A stretch of 64,000 nt of DNA. Origin: Martelella sp. NC20 (GTDB taxonomy: Bacteria > Pseudomonadota > Alphaproteobacteria > Rhizobiales > Rhizobiaceae). A model generated the notes under the pieces. It was not told the origin of the DNA. It ran no database searches and was given only the letters and a program-made list of their open reading frames with translations. Below, piece after piece: positions 54,896 through 64,000 of the stretch. Location of the stretch: the NCBI RefSeq assembly GCF_013459645.1, contig NZ_CP054861.1, positions 4,080,001 to 4,144,000 on the forward strand. Reading direction: 5' to 3'. Each line of letters opens with the position of its first letter. The stretch's first letter is position 1. The position numbers were made by a program, and so were the translations under genes.

Positions 54896-56370
54896 GACGC
54901 ATCCAGGCTGATGCCGTTTGTCTCGATGCGGTAGAAGAACGTCACCACCGCGCCGGCAAGCGATGTGGCCACAAGGGCGTAGAGCAATGCCGTCGTGCCG
55001 ATATCGGCGAGCAGGACCGGAAACAGGAAGGCCGTGAGGCAGGCCCCTATCTTGGCGAACGAGGCGGCGAACCCGGCTCCCGTTCCCCTGATCCGCGTCG
55101 GGAACACCTCGCCGGCGATCAGATAGGTCTGCGCATTGGGGCCGAGATTGGTCATGAAGTTGAACAGCATGAAGCCGGTAAAGATCAGTGTGGTCTGCGT
55201 CATACCGCTGTAGGAGCCGGCCTGGGCGGCGATGAACAGCCCCGCGGCGCAGCCGATGAAGCCGAAAACCTGCAACCTTATCCGCCCGAGCCTGTCGGCG
55301 AGCAGGACGGCTGCGACAATGCCGACCAGCAGAAGCACGTCGAGCAGCGCCGCGCCCTTTGCGGCGATGAGATCATTGTGCACGAGGTCGGCAATATTCT
55401 GGGCATGCGCACGCTCATGGCCCACGGTCGCGGCCAGGATCGTCGGGGTAAAGATACCGATGCCATAGGTGCCGAGGTCCTGAAGGAACCATGGCACCGA
55501 GGCCAGGATGAGAGCCCTGCGGTTCTGCTTCTGAAACAGGCCGCGATAGCCGATGGCGTGCTGCTTGGCGTCGTTTTTGTTCTGACGGTCATTGATCGAA
55601 ATCTTCTTCGGATAGCGCGGCTGGCGGTGAAGGAGCTTTTGCAGCTCGGTCTCGGCAGCGCGCTCCCGGCCCCGTACCGCCAGCCAATGCGGACTTTCCG
55701 GTATGAAGAAACGGCCGGCAAAGACCGCCAGCGCGGGAATGATCGCGCAACCGTACATCCAGCGCCATGCGCCGACCGATGGATCGAGCGTGAGGATGAT
55801 ATAGCCGAGGATTGTGCCGAACAGCGCACCGACCGCCTGAAAGCCGAAGGCGGAAAGAACAAGTCCGCCGCGGGTGCGCGACGGCGTGCTCTCGGAAATC
55901 ACGAGATGGGCCGTGGGGTAGTCGCAGCCAAGCGCGAGCCCCATGCCGAACAGGCAGACGATCAGCCACGGGAAATTCGGCGTGAACACGATCAGCCCAA
56001 GAAAGACAATGAACAGCCCGATCTCGAAAATGAAGACCCGCTTGCGCCCGAAGCGATCCGAAAGGCTGCCCAGCGCGCTCGCGCCGATCAGAATGCCGAA
56101 CAGCGAGGCCGAGCCGACAAGACCATGCTGGGCGGCGTTGAGGCCGAATTCGCGGGCGATCAGCGGCATGGCGACGCCGGTCATGAAGACCACAAGCCCC
56201 TCGAAGAACTTGCCGGCAACCGAAAGGCACCAGATACGCCACTGCATCATTGTCATCTGCGGCGCCGGCGCTGCCGTACCGTCCGCCCAGTAGGGATGCT
56301 CATCGATATAGTGCTGAACGCTGTGGCTCTCTGCCACAGTCCCCGGATCGTTGTTGATAGCGTCCATCAT
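54892..56370 (-). CDS. MFS transporter, sugar-porter-like
   Basis: A 492-residue 12-helix transporter from the ATG at 56370, preceded by GGAAGGGAAT. Motif A-like loop GSLSDRFGRKRVF, the RTRG loop of STPSRTRGGLVLSAFG, PESPHWLAVRGRE after helix 6 and PTRIRGTGAGFAASFAKIG in the second half, as in sugar and organic-ion porters of the MFS. Its stop codon TAG lies within the end of the IS427 element, which may have used the stop itself as target. Substrate unknown. Confidence 0.88.
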   Translation of the reverse strand: MMDAINNDPGTVAESHSVQHYIDEHPYWADGTAAPAPQMTMMQWRIWCLSVAGKFFEGLVVFMTGVAMPLIAREFGLNAAQHGLVGSASLFGILIGASALGSLSDRFGRKRVFIFEIGLFIVFLGLIVFTPNFPWLIVCLFGMGLALGCDYPTAHLVISESTPSRTRGGLVLSAFGFQAVGALFGTILGYIILTLDPSVGAWRWMYGCAIIPALAVFAGRFFIPESPHWLAVRGRERAAETELQKLLHRQPRYPKKISINDRQNKNDAKQHAIGYRGLFQKQNRRALILASVPWFLQDLGTYGIGIFTPTILAATVGHERAHAQNIADLVHNDLIAAKGAALLDVLLLVGIVAAVLLADRLGRIRLQVFGFIGCAAGLFIAAQAGSYSGMTQTTLIFTGFMLFNFMTNLGPNAQTYLIAGEVFPTRIRGTGAGFAASFAKIGACLTAFLFPVLLADIGTTALLYALVATSLAGAVVTFFYRIETNGISLDAS

Positions 56371-56505
56371 ATTCCCTTCCATCGCAGGATCTCCCCCGTC
56401 GGAGTCCTACAGATCGCGGTTGAGACTTTGATGACAGCACGCCGAATACGGGCTCTCGACCGGCAGAGAGACTTGCCGGGCCGCACCCGCGCCTACACAC
56501 AACAA

Positions 56506-56531
56506 AGGCCCGGCTTCAGGCGACCGGGCCT
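56506..56531 (-). terminator. Terminator of the aminotransferase gene
   Basis: AGGCCCGG (56506-56513) pairs with CCGGGCCT (56524-56531) around CTTCAGGCGA. Read on the minus strand a T-containing TTTGTTGT follows. It is about 50 bases behind the aminotransferase stop. Confidence 0.6.
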
Positions 56532-56580
56532 CGGATTGAAATGCTCGGAAGGCGTCTTGGCAACGCCTTTTCCACTGCTG

Positions 56581-57807
56581 TCAGGCGGCTGCGGCGACTT
56601 CGCTGCCGATCAGGGCGCCAAGCCGGCGCATCCCCTCATCGATCGCCGCAGGCTGCGAACAGGAGAACGACAGGCGAAGGTGGTTCTTGCCGCTTCCGTC
56701 TGCGTAGAATGCGTTGCCGGGGACAAACGCCACCTTGGCTTCCTTCAGCGATTCCTTGAGCAGTGCCGCGCCATCGATATGTTCGGGCAGGGTCAGCCAG
56801 ACAAACATGCCGCCCTGCGGCTTTGTCCAGCTCACGCCATCCGGCATGTGCTCGGCAAGCGCTTTCAGCATTGCGTCGCGACGCTCGCGGTAGACGGCAA
56901 TGATCTTCTCGGCCTGGGCATCGAATCCGGCTTCGGCGACGCGCACGACGGCCATTTGGTTGATCGTCGGCGAGTGCAGATCGGCGGCCTGCTTTGCCAG
57001 CACCAGCCGGCGGATGATCGGCGTTGCCGCGCAAACCCAGCCTACGCGCAGGCCCGGCGACAGCGTCTTCGAAAAACTGCCGCAGTAAAGCGTGCGGGTG
57101 TTCTCGATGCCGCCGGAGCGCGCGCAATCCATGGCGAGCAGCGTCTGCTGGCGCTCGCCCTCGTAGCGCAATGCCCGGTAAGCCGCATCCTCGATCACGG
57201 CAATGTCGAGCGCGTCGGCAATATCGAGCAGCTTTTCGCGCTCCATCGGCGTCAGGCATTCGCCGGTCGGATTGGCGAAATCGGCCGAGAGATAGGCGAA
57301 TTTCACCCGGCTTCCGGCTTCGCGGGCGGCGTTGGCGTAATCTTCCGGCGCCGTGTTGCGGGAAAGGTCGAGCCTGTCATAGCGCGGCTCATAGGCATTG
57401 AAGGCCTGCAGCGCGCCGAGATAGGTCGGCCACTGCACCAGCGCGGTGTCGCCCGGCGACAGCAGCATCTTGCCGAGATAATCGAGCGCCTGCTGGGAGC
57501 CGGAGGTGATGAAGATATTGCCGATATCGGCGTTGATGCCGCGCGCATTCATGCGTTGCACGATCCACTCGCGCAGCCGCACATAGCCCTCGCTGACAGA
57601 GTACTGCAGCGCCTGCCCGGCTTCCGCGCCGCCAAGAATATCGGAATAGGCCTTCTGGAAGGCCGCCGCCGGAAACAGCGCGGGATCGGGAATACCGCCG
57701 GCAAACGAAATGATGTCCGGCTGGTCGAGCAGCTTCAGAAGTTCGCGGATTTCGGACGCGCCCATCCGTTTGGCGCGGGTGGCATAGATTGATTCCCAGT
57801 CGAGCAT
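56581..57807 (-). CDS. PLP-dependent aminotransferase (class I, 2-aminoadipate transaminase-like)
   Basis: A 408-residue fold-type I aminotransferase. The PLP lysine is in LYCGSFSKTLSPGLRVGWVC, and the aspartate that pairs with the pyridine is in DIAVIEDAAYRALRYEGERQ. The pattern ISFAGGIPDPALFPAAAFQK and LLSPGDTALVQWPTYLGALQ fits the MocR-related/LysN-type group, enzymes for aromatic, alpha-aminoadipate or branched amino acids. It lies at the end of the left arm of the ilvC region, with a dyad near 57865 upstream. The exact amino acid is not readable. Confidence 0.88.
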   Translation of the reverse strand: MLDWESIYATRAKRMGASEIRELLKLLDQPDIISFAGGIPDPALFPAAAFQKAYSDILGGAEAGQALQYSVSEGYVRLREWIVQRMNARGINADIGNIFITSGSQQALDYLGKMLLSPGDTALVQWPTYLGALQAFNAYEPRYDRLDLSRNTAPEDYANAAREAGSRVKFAYLSADFANPTGECLTPMEREKLLDIADALDIAVIEDAAYRALRYEGERQQTLLAMDCARSGGIENTRTLYCGSFSKTLSPGLRVGWVCAATPIIRRLVLAKQAADLHSPTINQMAVVRVAEAGFDAQAEKIIAVYRERRDAMLKALAEHMPDGVSWTKPQGGMFVWLTLPEHIDGAALLKESLKEAKVAFVPGNAFYADGSGKNHLRLSFSCSQPAAIDEGMRRLGALIGSEVAAAA

Positions 57808-57864
57808 GGGGGTTTCCTCAAACGTCTTTTTGTGCGGGAAACATCATCACAGAGCGCTATTTAA

Positions 57865-57879
57865 GTCAATAATACTGAC
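57865..57879. promoter_or_regulatory. Imperfect dyad upstream of the aminotransferase
   Basis: GTCAATAATACTGAC, with 12 of 14 non-central bases symmetrical (GTCA ends), lies 58-72 bases upstream of the aminotransferase start in an AT-rich stretch. It looks like an operator of an Lrp/GntR-like or similar regulator; the binder is unknown. Confidence 0.4.
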
Positions 57880-58031
57880 CTATTTTTCGGTAATAAAACC
57901 GCGATTGTCGGCGAGCCGGCGTAACTTTCGGTCCCAGTATCATCGATTTCCGTAATTTTGTGACGAATCTGGAAGCAACAGCGCCGAGCTGCCGGTTGCG
58001 CCACCGGCCACACAGCAACCAAACCGGCATG

Positions 58032-58063
58032 AAAAGCCGGAGGGCGTTCGCTCTCCGGCTTTT
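58032..58063 (-). terminator. Terminator of ilvC
   Basis: AAAAGCCGGAG (58032-58042) pairs with CTCCGGCTTTT (58053-58063). Reading on the minus strand, the stem follows the ilvC stop (58089) by about 25 bases and ends in a T-run; it can also work in the other direction. Confidence 0.75.
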
Positions 58064-58088
58064 CGTTTTCCTATCCGTTCAAGAGCGC

Positions 58089-59138
<1,050 letters not shown>

Positions 59139-59166
59139 TCATCGACCGCCCGAAGGCGGCGTCTGT

Positions 59167-59790
59167 TCATTTGGCCGCGTAAAGCAGCCAGAAACGTTCA
59201 ACCGCTCGCTCGGCGCGCCGCCGGAACATGCCGCGGTCGGCAACCTCGCCCAGAAGCTGGCGCACATGACTGTCGCCTACGATCAGCCCGTAAAGCACCC
59301 GGTAGGCCTCGTCGCCATTGTCGAACAGCAGCACGCCGGAACGCCTGCCGTCTTCCAGAAGCGCCCGGGCCCGCTGGTCGATCTGCGCGCGCCCGCGCTC
59401 AAGCAGCATGCGGCCCAGTTTTTGTCCATCCCGCGTCACGCGGCCGATCGCCAGCCGGTTCAGCGCCAGCGAGACATCGCCCGCAAGCACTTCCAGCAGA
59501 TCCTGCCCGAAGGCCGTCAGATGCCGCTTGAGTTCGTCACCGTCAAGGCGATGGCCCGCGCTTTCGAAGGTGCGAACCTTGCTGGCCTGATAGACGACCA
59601 TCGCTGCAAGCAGCCCGTCTCGATCGCCGAACCATTTGTAGAGGCTCTCCTTCGAGCAGCTTGCCGCGCGCGCTATCCCCGCCGTCGTCACGGACTTCTC
59701 GCCACCCTCGACCAGAAGCCGGAGCGCCTGCTCGAGCACCGCCTGCTGGCGGGGCGAAAAATGGGCTTCGATGTCGGTATCGTCGGACAA
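59167..59790 (-). CDS. TetR-family transcriptional regulator
   Basis: A 207-residue repressor from the ATG at 59790. The helix-turn-helix is at about residues 25-50 (TTAGIARAASCSKESLYKWF), and the effector domain has LLEVLAGDVSLALNRLAIGR. A 23-base dyad just upstream (59809-59831) is a likely operator for autoregulation. It is upstream of, and on the same strand as, ilvC, which it may or may not control. Confidence 0.9.
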   Translation of the reverse strand: MSDDTDIEAHFSPRQQAVLEQALRLLVEGGEKSVTTAGIARAASCSKESLYKWFGDRDGLLAAMVVYQASKVRTFESAGHRLDGDELKRHLTAFGQDLLEVLAGDVSLALNRLAIGRVTRDGQKLGRMLLERGRAQIDQRARALLEDGRRSGVLLFDNGDEAYRVLYGLIVGDSHVRQLLGEVADRGMFRRRAERAVERFWLLYAAK

Positions 59791-59808
59791 GAAACGGTTC
59801 TCTCGAAT

Positions 59809-59831
59809 AGGTAACGTACGGTACGGTACCT
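59809..59831. promoter_or_regulatory. Probable operator of the TetR gene
   Basis: AGGTAACGTACGGTACGGTACCT is symmetrical at 20 of 23 positions and lies 19 bases before the TetR start. GTACGGTAC units inside it repeat. A TetR repressor binding its own promoter is expected at such a site. Confidence 0.6.
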
Positions 59832-59958
59832 AGTGCAGCAGATTTTCGCCGAGGTCAAGCGTTTTGATGATCGCCCGAGACCGGTTCCGGCCGGCTGAAC
59901 CGGCAATAAAGGTCCCTCACCTTTTAGGTAAGTACATACTAACAAATTTACGCATAAA

Positions 59959-59989
59959 AAAAGCCCGGAACGCAAGGCTCCGGGCTTTT
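59959..59989 (-). terminator. Rho-independent terminator of hupB
   Basis: AAAAGCCCGGA (59959-59969) pairs with TCCGGGCTTTT (59979-59989). On the minus strand the stem is followed by a run of seven T, a strong terminator 15 bases behind the hupB stop. Confidence 0.85.
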
Positions 59990-60004
59990 CCGCTAAACGC
60001 GAGA

Positions 60005-60280
60005 TCAGGAGTTGCAAGCTTCCTTGAGGCCCTTGCCGGCCGTGAACTTCGGAACGTTGCGCGCCGGGATATCAACTTCAGCACCGGTCGAAGGATTGCG
60101 GCCCTTGCGCGCGGCGCTGTGGGATACCGTGAAAGCGCCGAAGCCGGCCAGACGGACTTCGCCGCCATTCTTCAGTTCGCCCTGAACGGCGTCAAATACG
60201 GCATCTACAGCGGAAGCCGCGTCGGTCTTCGACAGGCCAGCCTTTTCGGCTACGGATGCTACGAGTTCACTCTTGTTCAT
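60005..60280 (-). CDS. hupB: DNA-binding protein HU
   Basis: A 91-residue histone-like protein from the ATG at 60280. Typical: MNKSELVASVAEKAGLSKTD, the beta-arm region GRNPSTGAEVDIPARNVPKF with Asn-Pro at the tip, and TAGKGLKEACNS at the end. It bends DNA and is part of the core. It sits between lon and a terminator, as in many rhizobia. Confidence 0.95.
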   Translation of the reverse strand: MNKSELVASVAEKAGLSKTDAASAVDAVFDAVQGELKNGGEVRLAGFGAFTVSHSAARKGRNPSTGAEVDIPARNVPKFTAGKGLKEACNS

Positions 60281-60415
60281 GTTTCCACCCTTTCTCAAAT
60301 GGTTCGAAACTAGTCATGTCTCAGGGGTTTTAGTTACACGCCACCAAAGCCCGCTGCAATTCAAAAGCCCTGCGTTTCAGGGAATTGCAAGGGGTTTGGG
60401 GCATTTTGCACGCAA

Positions 60416-60438
60416 AAGGCCGGTTGTTAACCGGCCTT
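60416..60438 (-). terminator. Terminator of lon
   Basis: AAGGCCGGTT (60416-60425) pairs with AACCGGCCTT (60429-60438) around a three-base loop. On the minus strand it follows the lon stop (60488) by about 50 bases and ends in TTTT. Confidence 0.75.
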
Positions 60439-60487
60439 GAGCGCCCCTTTTCCACAGGAGCCCGTGAAAAGTGGCGATTGTTCGGCG

Positions 60488-62905
60488 TCAGTGCGCCACT
60501 GTCTTGCCCGAGTCGCTTTCCGATTCATCGCTCGAAATGGCGACCGGCTCAGCTTCCGGGTCCCATTCGATGGGCTGAGGAACCTCCAGCAGGGCGTGCT
60601 GGAGAACCTCGCCCATACGCGACACAGGCACGATCTCGAGACCGTTCTTGACGTTGTCCGGTATGTCCGGCAGGTCCTTGGCGTTCTCTTCCGGGATCAG
60701 CACCTTGGTAATGCCGGCGCGCAGCGCCGCAAGCAGCTTTTCCTTCAGCCCGCCAATCGGCAGAACCCGGCCGCGCAGCGTGATCTCGCCCGTCATCGCC
60801 ACGTTCTTGTGGATCGGAATGCCGGTCATGATCGAGACGATGGCTGTCGCCATCGCGACACCCGCCGACGGACCGTCCTTGGGCGTGGCGCCTTCCGGAA
60901 CGTGAACGTGAATGTCGTTCTTGTCGAACATAGGCGGCTTGATGCCGAAATCGACCGCGCGCGAACGGACATAGGAGGCCGCCGCCGAAATCGATTCCTT
61001 CATCACGTCACGCAGGTTGCCAGTGACGGTCATGCGACCCTTGCCCGGCATCATCACGCCCTCGATCGTGAGCAGTTCTCCGCCGACTTCCGTCCATGCC
61101 AGACCGGTGACGATGCCGACCTGGTCGTCGCCTTCCGCCTCGCCGTGGCGATAGCGCTGGACGCCGAGATAGTCGTCAAGATTGTCCGCGGTGATATGAA
61201 CCTCGGTCTTGTCGCCCTTGACGATTTGGGTCACGGCCTTGCGGGCAAGCTTCATCAGCTCGCGCTCAAGGCTGCGCACGCCCGCTTCGCGGGTGTACTG
61301 CTGGATCGTGCGGGTCAGCGCGCCGTCATCGACCGAGAACTCTTCCGGCTTCAGAGCATGCTCGCGGATCGCCTTCGGCAGAAGGTGACGGCGGGCAATT
61401 TCCAGCTTCTCGTCCTCGGTGTAGCCGGCGATCCGGATGATCTCCATACGGTCCATCAGCGGGCCCGGAATATCGAGCGTATTCGCCGTGGTGATGAACA
61501 TCACGTTCGACAGATCGTACTCGACCTCAAGATAGTGATCCATGAACGTCGAATTCTGTTCCGGATCGAGTACCTCGAGCAGGGCCGAGGACGGATCGCC
61601 GCGGAAATCGGCGCCCATCTTGTCGATCTCGTCGAGCAGGAACAACGGATTGCTCTTGCCGACCTTCTTCATCGACTGGACGATCTTGCCGGGCATCGAC
61701 CCGATATAGGTCCTGCGGTGACCGCGAATCTCGGCCTCGTCGCGAACGCCGCCAAGCGCCATGCGCACATATTCGCGGCCGGTCGCCTTGGCGATCGACT
61801 GGGCGAGCGAGGTCTTGCCCACGCCGGGCGGACCGACGAGGCAGAGAATCGGCCCCTTGAGCTTCTTGGCGCGCGCCTGCACGGCGAGATACTCGACCAC
61901 GCGTTCCTTGACCTTTTCCAGACCGAAGTGATCTTCCTCGAGCACCTTCTCGGCCGATTTCAGATCGCGCTTGATCTTCGACTTCGAATTCCACGGCAGG
62001 CCCGTCAGCCAGTCCAGATAATTGCGAACAACGGTCGACTCGGCCGACATCGGGCTCATATTGCGCAGCTTCTTCATCTCCGCATCGGCCTTTTCACGGG
62101 CTTCCTTGGAGAGCTTGGTCTTCTTGATGCGCTCTTCGAGCTCGGCCATTTCGTCGCGGCCGTCCTCGCCCTCGCCGAGTTCCTTCTGAATGGCCTTCAT
62201 CTGCTCGTTCAGGTAATATTCGCGCTGGGTCTTCTCCATCTGCCGCTTGACGCGGGTACGGATGCGCTTTTCGACCTGAAGGACGGAGATTTCGCCTTCC
62301 ATGAAGCCGAGCGCCTTTTCGAGACGGCCCTTCACGCTGGTGGTTTCCAGCATCTCCTGCTTTTCGGTCAGCTTGATCGCAAGATGCGAGGCGACCGTAT
62401 CGGCAAGCTTCGAATAATCCTCGATCTGGCCGGCGGCGCCGATGACCTCGGGCGAAACCTTCTTGTTCAGCTTCACGTAATTCTCGAACTCGGAGACGAC
62501 CGAGCGCGACAGCGCTTCGATTTCGACCGCGTCTTCTTCCGGCTCGGAGAGCTCGCTGGCATTGGCTTCGTAGAAGTCGTTCTCAAGGCGGATATCGTCG
62601 ATTGCCGCGCGCGCCTTGCCTTCGACCAGAACCTTTACGGTCCCGTCGGGCAATTTCAGCAATTGCAGCACGTTGGCGATCGTGCCGATGCGGTAAAGCG
62701 CGTCCGGCTCCGGATCATCGTCGCCGGCATTGATCTGGGTGACCAGCATGATCTGGCGATCGGCATTCATCACTTCTTCAAGCGCGCGGATGGATTTCTC
62801 GCGGCCGACGAACAGCGGAACGATCATGTGGGGGAAAACCACGATGTCACGCAAGGGCAACACGGGGAAAGCGGCGTTTTCCGCTGCTGGCGCGTTCTGC
62901 GTCAT
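60488..62905 (-). CDS. lon: ATP-dependent Lon protease
   Basis: An 805-residue AAA+ protease from the ATG at 62905 ([20 protein letters not shown]), preceded by GGAAAGG; longer frames to 62968 lack a good site. N-terminal substrate domain, Walker A in [20 protein letters not shown], Walker B in [11 protein letters not shown], and the Ser-Lys dyad in [19 protein letters not shown] and [17 protein letters not shown]. Standard length for alphaproteobacteria. It degrades misfolded and regulatory proteins. Confidence 0.97.
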   Translation of the reverse strand: MTQNAPAAENAAFPVLPLRDIVVFPHMIVPLFVGREKSIRALEEVMNADRQIMLVTQINAGDDDPEPDALYRIGTIANVLQLLKLPDGTVKVLVEGKARAAIDDIRLENDFYEANASELSEPEEDAVEIEALSRSVVSEFENYVKLNKKVSPEVIGAAGQIEDYSKLADTVASHLAIKLTEKQEMLETTSVKGRLEKALGFMEGEISVLQVEKRIRTRVKRQMEKTQREYYLNEQMKAIQKELGEGEDGRDEMAELEERIKKTKLSKEAREKADAEMKKLRNMSPMSAESTVVRNYLDWLTGLPWNSKSKIKRDLKSAEKVLEEDHFGLEKVKERVVEYLAVQARAKKLKGPILCLVGPPGVGKTSLAQSIAKATGREYVRMALGGVRDEAEIRGHRRTYIGSMPGKIVQSMKKVGKSNPLFLLDEIDKMGADFRGDPSSALLEVLDPEQNSTFMDHYLEVEYDLSNVMFITTANTLDIPGPLMDRMEIIRIAGYTEDEKLEIARRHLLPKAIREHALKPEEFSVDDGALTRTIQQYTREAGVRSLERELMKLARKAVTQIVKGDKTEVHITADNLDDYLGVQRYRHGEAEGDDQVGIVTGLAWTEVGGELLTIEGVMMPGKGRMTVTGNLRDVMKESISAAASYVRSRAVDFGIKPPMFDKNDIHVHVPEGATPKDGPSAGVAMATAIVSIMTGIPIHKNVAMTGEITLRGRVLPIGGLKEKLLAALRAGITKVLIPEENAKDLPDIPDNVKNGLEIVPVSRMGEVLQHALLEVPQPIEWDPEAEPVAISSDESESDSGKTVAH

Positions 62906-63099
62906 GTCTTTTTCCTTTCCGACCGCCCGGAGGGAGACCGGGCAGCATTGACGGGTCGTTGGGAGCAACCCGTAGCTTCATCTCGATTGTTGCGGAACAA
63001 GTGGCGCTTTAAAAGCGCGATTTCAAGCTGTACCGCAAATTCGGCGGAACAAACCGGCAATCTCGGCCGTTACGTGCCGGATATGCCCTAAAACGCCAA

Positions 63100-63126
63100 G
63101 GGCAGGGCGATAAAACCGCCCTGCCC
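63100..63126 (-). terminator. Hairpin behind clpX
   Basis: GGGCAGGGCG (63100-63109) and CGCCCTGCCC (63117-63126) pair around ATAAAAC. It lies 28 bases behind the clpX stop; T residues follow in part on the minus strand (TTGGCGTTTTA), so a terminator is likely. Confidence 0.65.
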
Positions 63127-63153
63127 GCGCATGTATTTCAATATGCGCCTGCC

Positions 63154-64000
63154 TCAGGCCGAGGCATTGGCCTTGTCGCCGGCGCGATTCTCGTAGATGT
63201 AGAGCGGCTGGGCGGTGCCTTCGACGACCTCTTCCGAGATCACGACCTCGCGGACCCCCTTCAGGGCCGGCAACTCGAACATCGTATCGAGCAGGATTTT
63301 CTCCATGATCGAGCGGAGGCCGCGCGCGCCGGTCTTGCGTTCGATCGCGCGGCGCGAAATGGCGATCAGCGCGTCATCCTGGAACGACAGTTCCACGTCC
63401 TCCATTTCGAACAGGCGCTGATACTGCTTGACCAGCGCATTCTTCGGCTCGGTCAGGATCTGCATCAGGGCTGACTCATCGAGGTCTTCCAGCGTCGCGA
63501 TCACCGGCAGACGGCCGATGAATTCGGGGATAAGCCCGAACTTCACCAGGTCTTCCGGCTCCAGTTCCCGCAGCACATCGCCGACGCGACGGTCATCGGC
63601 AGCCTTAACGGATGCGCCGAAGCCGATCGAGGTGCGCTCGCCGCGCGCCGAGATGACCTTGTCGAGGCCCGCGAACGCGCCGCCGCACAGGAACAGGATG
63701 TTGGTGGTGTCGACCTGCAGGAATTCCTGCTGCGGATGCTTGCGCCCGCCCTGCGGGGGCACGGAGGCGACAGTGCCTTCCATGATCTTCAAGAGCGCCT
63801 GCTGAACGCCCTCGCCCGACACGTCGCGGGTGATCGAGGGATTGTCGGACTTGCGCGAAATCTTGTCGACCTCGTCGATATAGACGATGCCGCGCTGGGC
63901 GCGTTCGACATTGTAATCGGCGGACTGCAAGAGCTTCAGAATGATGTTCTCGACGTCCTCTCCGACATATCCCGCTTCCGTCAGCGTCGTCGCGTCGGCC
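63154..64000 (-). CDS. clpX: ATP-dependent Clp protease ATP-binding subunit ClpX (3' part)
   Basis: The gene runs beyond the right window edge, so the N-terminus with its zinc finger is not seen. Visible are [20 protein letters not shown], the Walker B region [15 protein letters not shown], sensor and arginine residues in [19 protein letters not shown], and [20 protein letters not shown] near the end. ClpX unfolds proteins for ClpP. Its order before lon and hupB is the conserved chromosomal arrangement. Confidence 0.95.
   Translation of the reverse strand, partial: ADATTLTEAGYVGEDVENIILKLLQSADYNVERAQRGIVYIDEVDKISRKSDNPSITRDVSGEGVQQALLKIMEGTVASVPPQGGRKHPQQEFLQVDTTNILFLCGGAFAGLDKVISARGERTSIGFGASVKAADDRRVGDVLRELEPEDLVKFGLIPEFIGRLPVIATLEDLDESALMQILTEPKNALVKQYQRLFEMEDVELSFQDDALIAISRRAIERKTGARGLRSIMEKILLDTMFELPALKGVREVVISEEVVEGTAQPLYIYENRAGDKANASA

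Noticed and set aside
54865..57792. A 975-codon open frame on the plus strand across the MFS and aminotransferase genes
   Set aside because: It runs antisense to two clearly real genes, has no motif or ribosome site, and is a by-product of high GC codon use.
60437..63091. An 884-codon plus-strand frame opposite lon
   Set aside because: Antisense shadow of lon; its residue content is Arg/His/Leu-rich without any domain.

Overview
The window is high-GC DNA from an alphaproteobacterium, most likely of the order Hyphomicrobiales and probably a member or relative of the Rhizobiaceae. The evidence is the right end, where clpX, lon and hupB lie in the order and orientation common in rhizobia and are followed by ilvC. 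Rhizobia-type intergenic palindromes and IS21, IS110 and IS427-type insertion sequences agree with this. Genus is not decided. No rRNA, tRNA or CRISPR array was seen.

Layout. (1) 1-10.4 kb is an accessory island of metal and redox genes, many of them broken. It holds the end of a MacB/FtsX-type ABC permease, a decayed NicO-type Ni/Co exporter, an MFS exporter, a CsoR/RcnR-family sensor with an obvious operator, a frameshifted GDCCVxC protein, a YnfA remnant, a cytochrome b561, a 5'-truncated multicopper oxidase, a Crp/Fnr regulator, an ArsR-rhodanese regulator joined head-on to a rhodanese fragment, a SHOCT protein, and a DsrE gene fused to an IS5-type transposase tail. Two related palindromic elements at 4321-4489 keep their stems by compensatory changes. 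(2) 10.5-26.4 kb is an intact aromatic catabolic locus with two divergent operons. Leftward are a TRAP transporter, hmgA, fahA and a thiolase. Rightward are an AspA/AstE-like hydrolase, 4-hydroxyphenylpyruvate dioxygenase, an FMN 2-hydroxyacid oxidase, RidA, a MarR regulator, an FAD D-2-hydroxyacid dehydrogenase and maleylacetoacetate isomerase. An asparaginase and a divergent LysR gene follow. The genes give a full 4-hydroxyphenylpyruvate-to-fumarate plus acetoacetate route. The two oxidases of opposite expected stereospecificity suggest feeding by D- and L-4-hydroxyphenyllactate or related 2-hydroxy acids (inference).

(3) 26.6-29.1 kb is an IS21-family element that truncates a peptide-type ABC permease; the partner binding-protein gene has an in-frame amber codon. 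(4) 31.9-40.9 kb holds a carboxylesterase, a class III CoA-transferase, an amidohydrolase, a LysR regulator, a second TRAP system with fused DctQM, and a MaoC-like hydratase, a probable route for an unknown carboxylate or ester. (5) 41.2-52.3 kb holds a small unknown protein, a CHASE4-like GGDEF/EAL protein, uxaC, an SDR remnant, a 46-residue protein, dgt, a J-domain protein and a glycine betaine ABC transporter (proVWX).

(6) 52.3-54.9 kb is a repeat-rich spacer with an IS110-type transposase, several palindromes sharing a TCAAG/CTTGA loop, three copies of a GAGCCCCGG hairpin, and an IS427-type element lying exactly on the stop codon of the next gene. (7) 54.9-64 kb is chromosomal core: an MFS transporter, an aminotransferase, ilvC, a TetR regulator with a clear dyad, hupB, lon and the 3' part of clpX, most with recognisable terminators.
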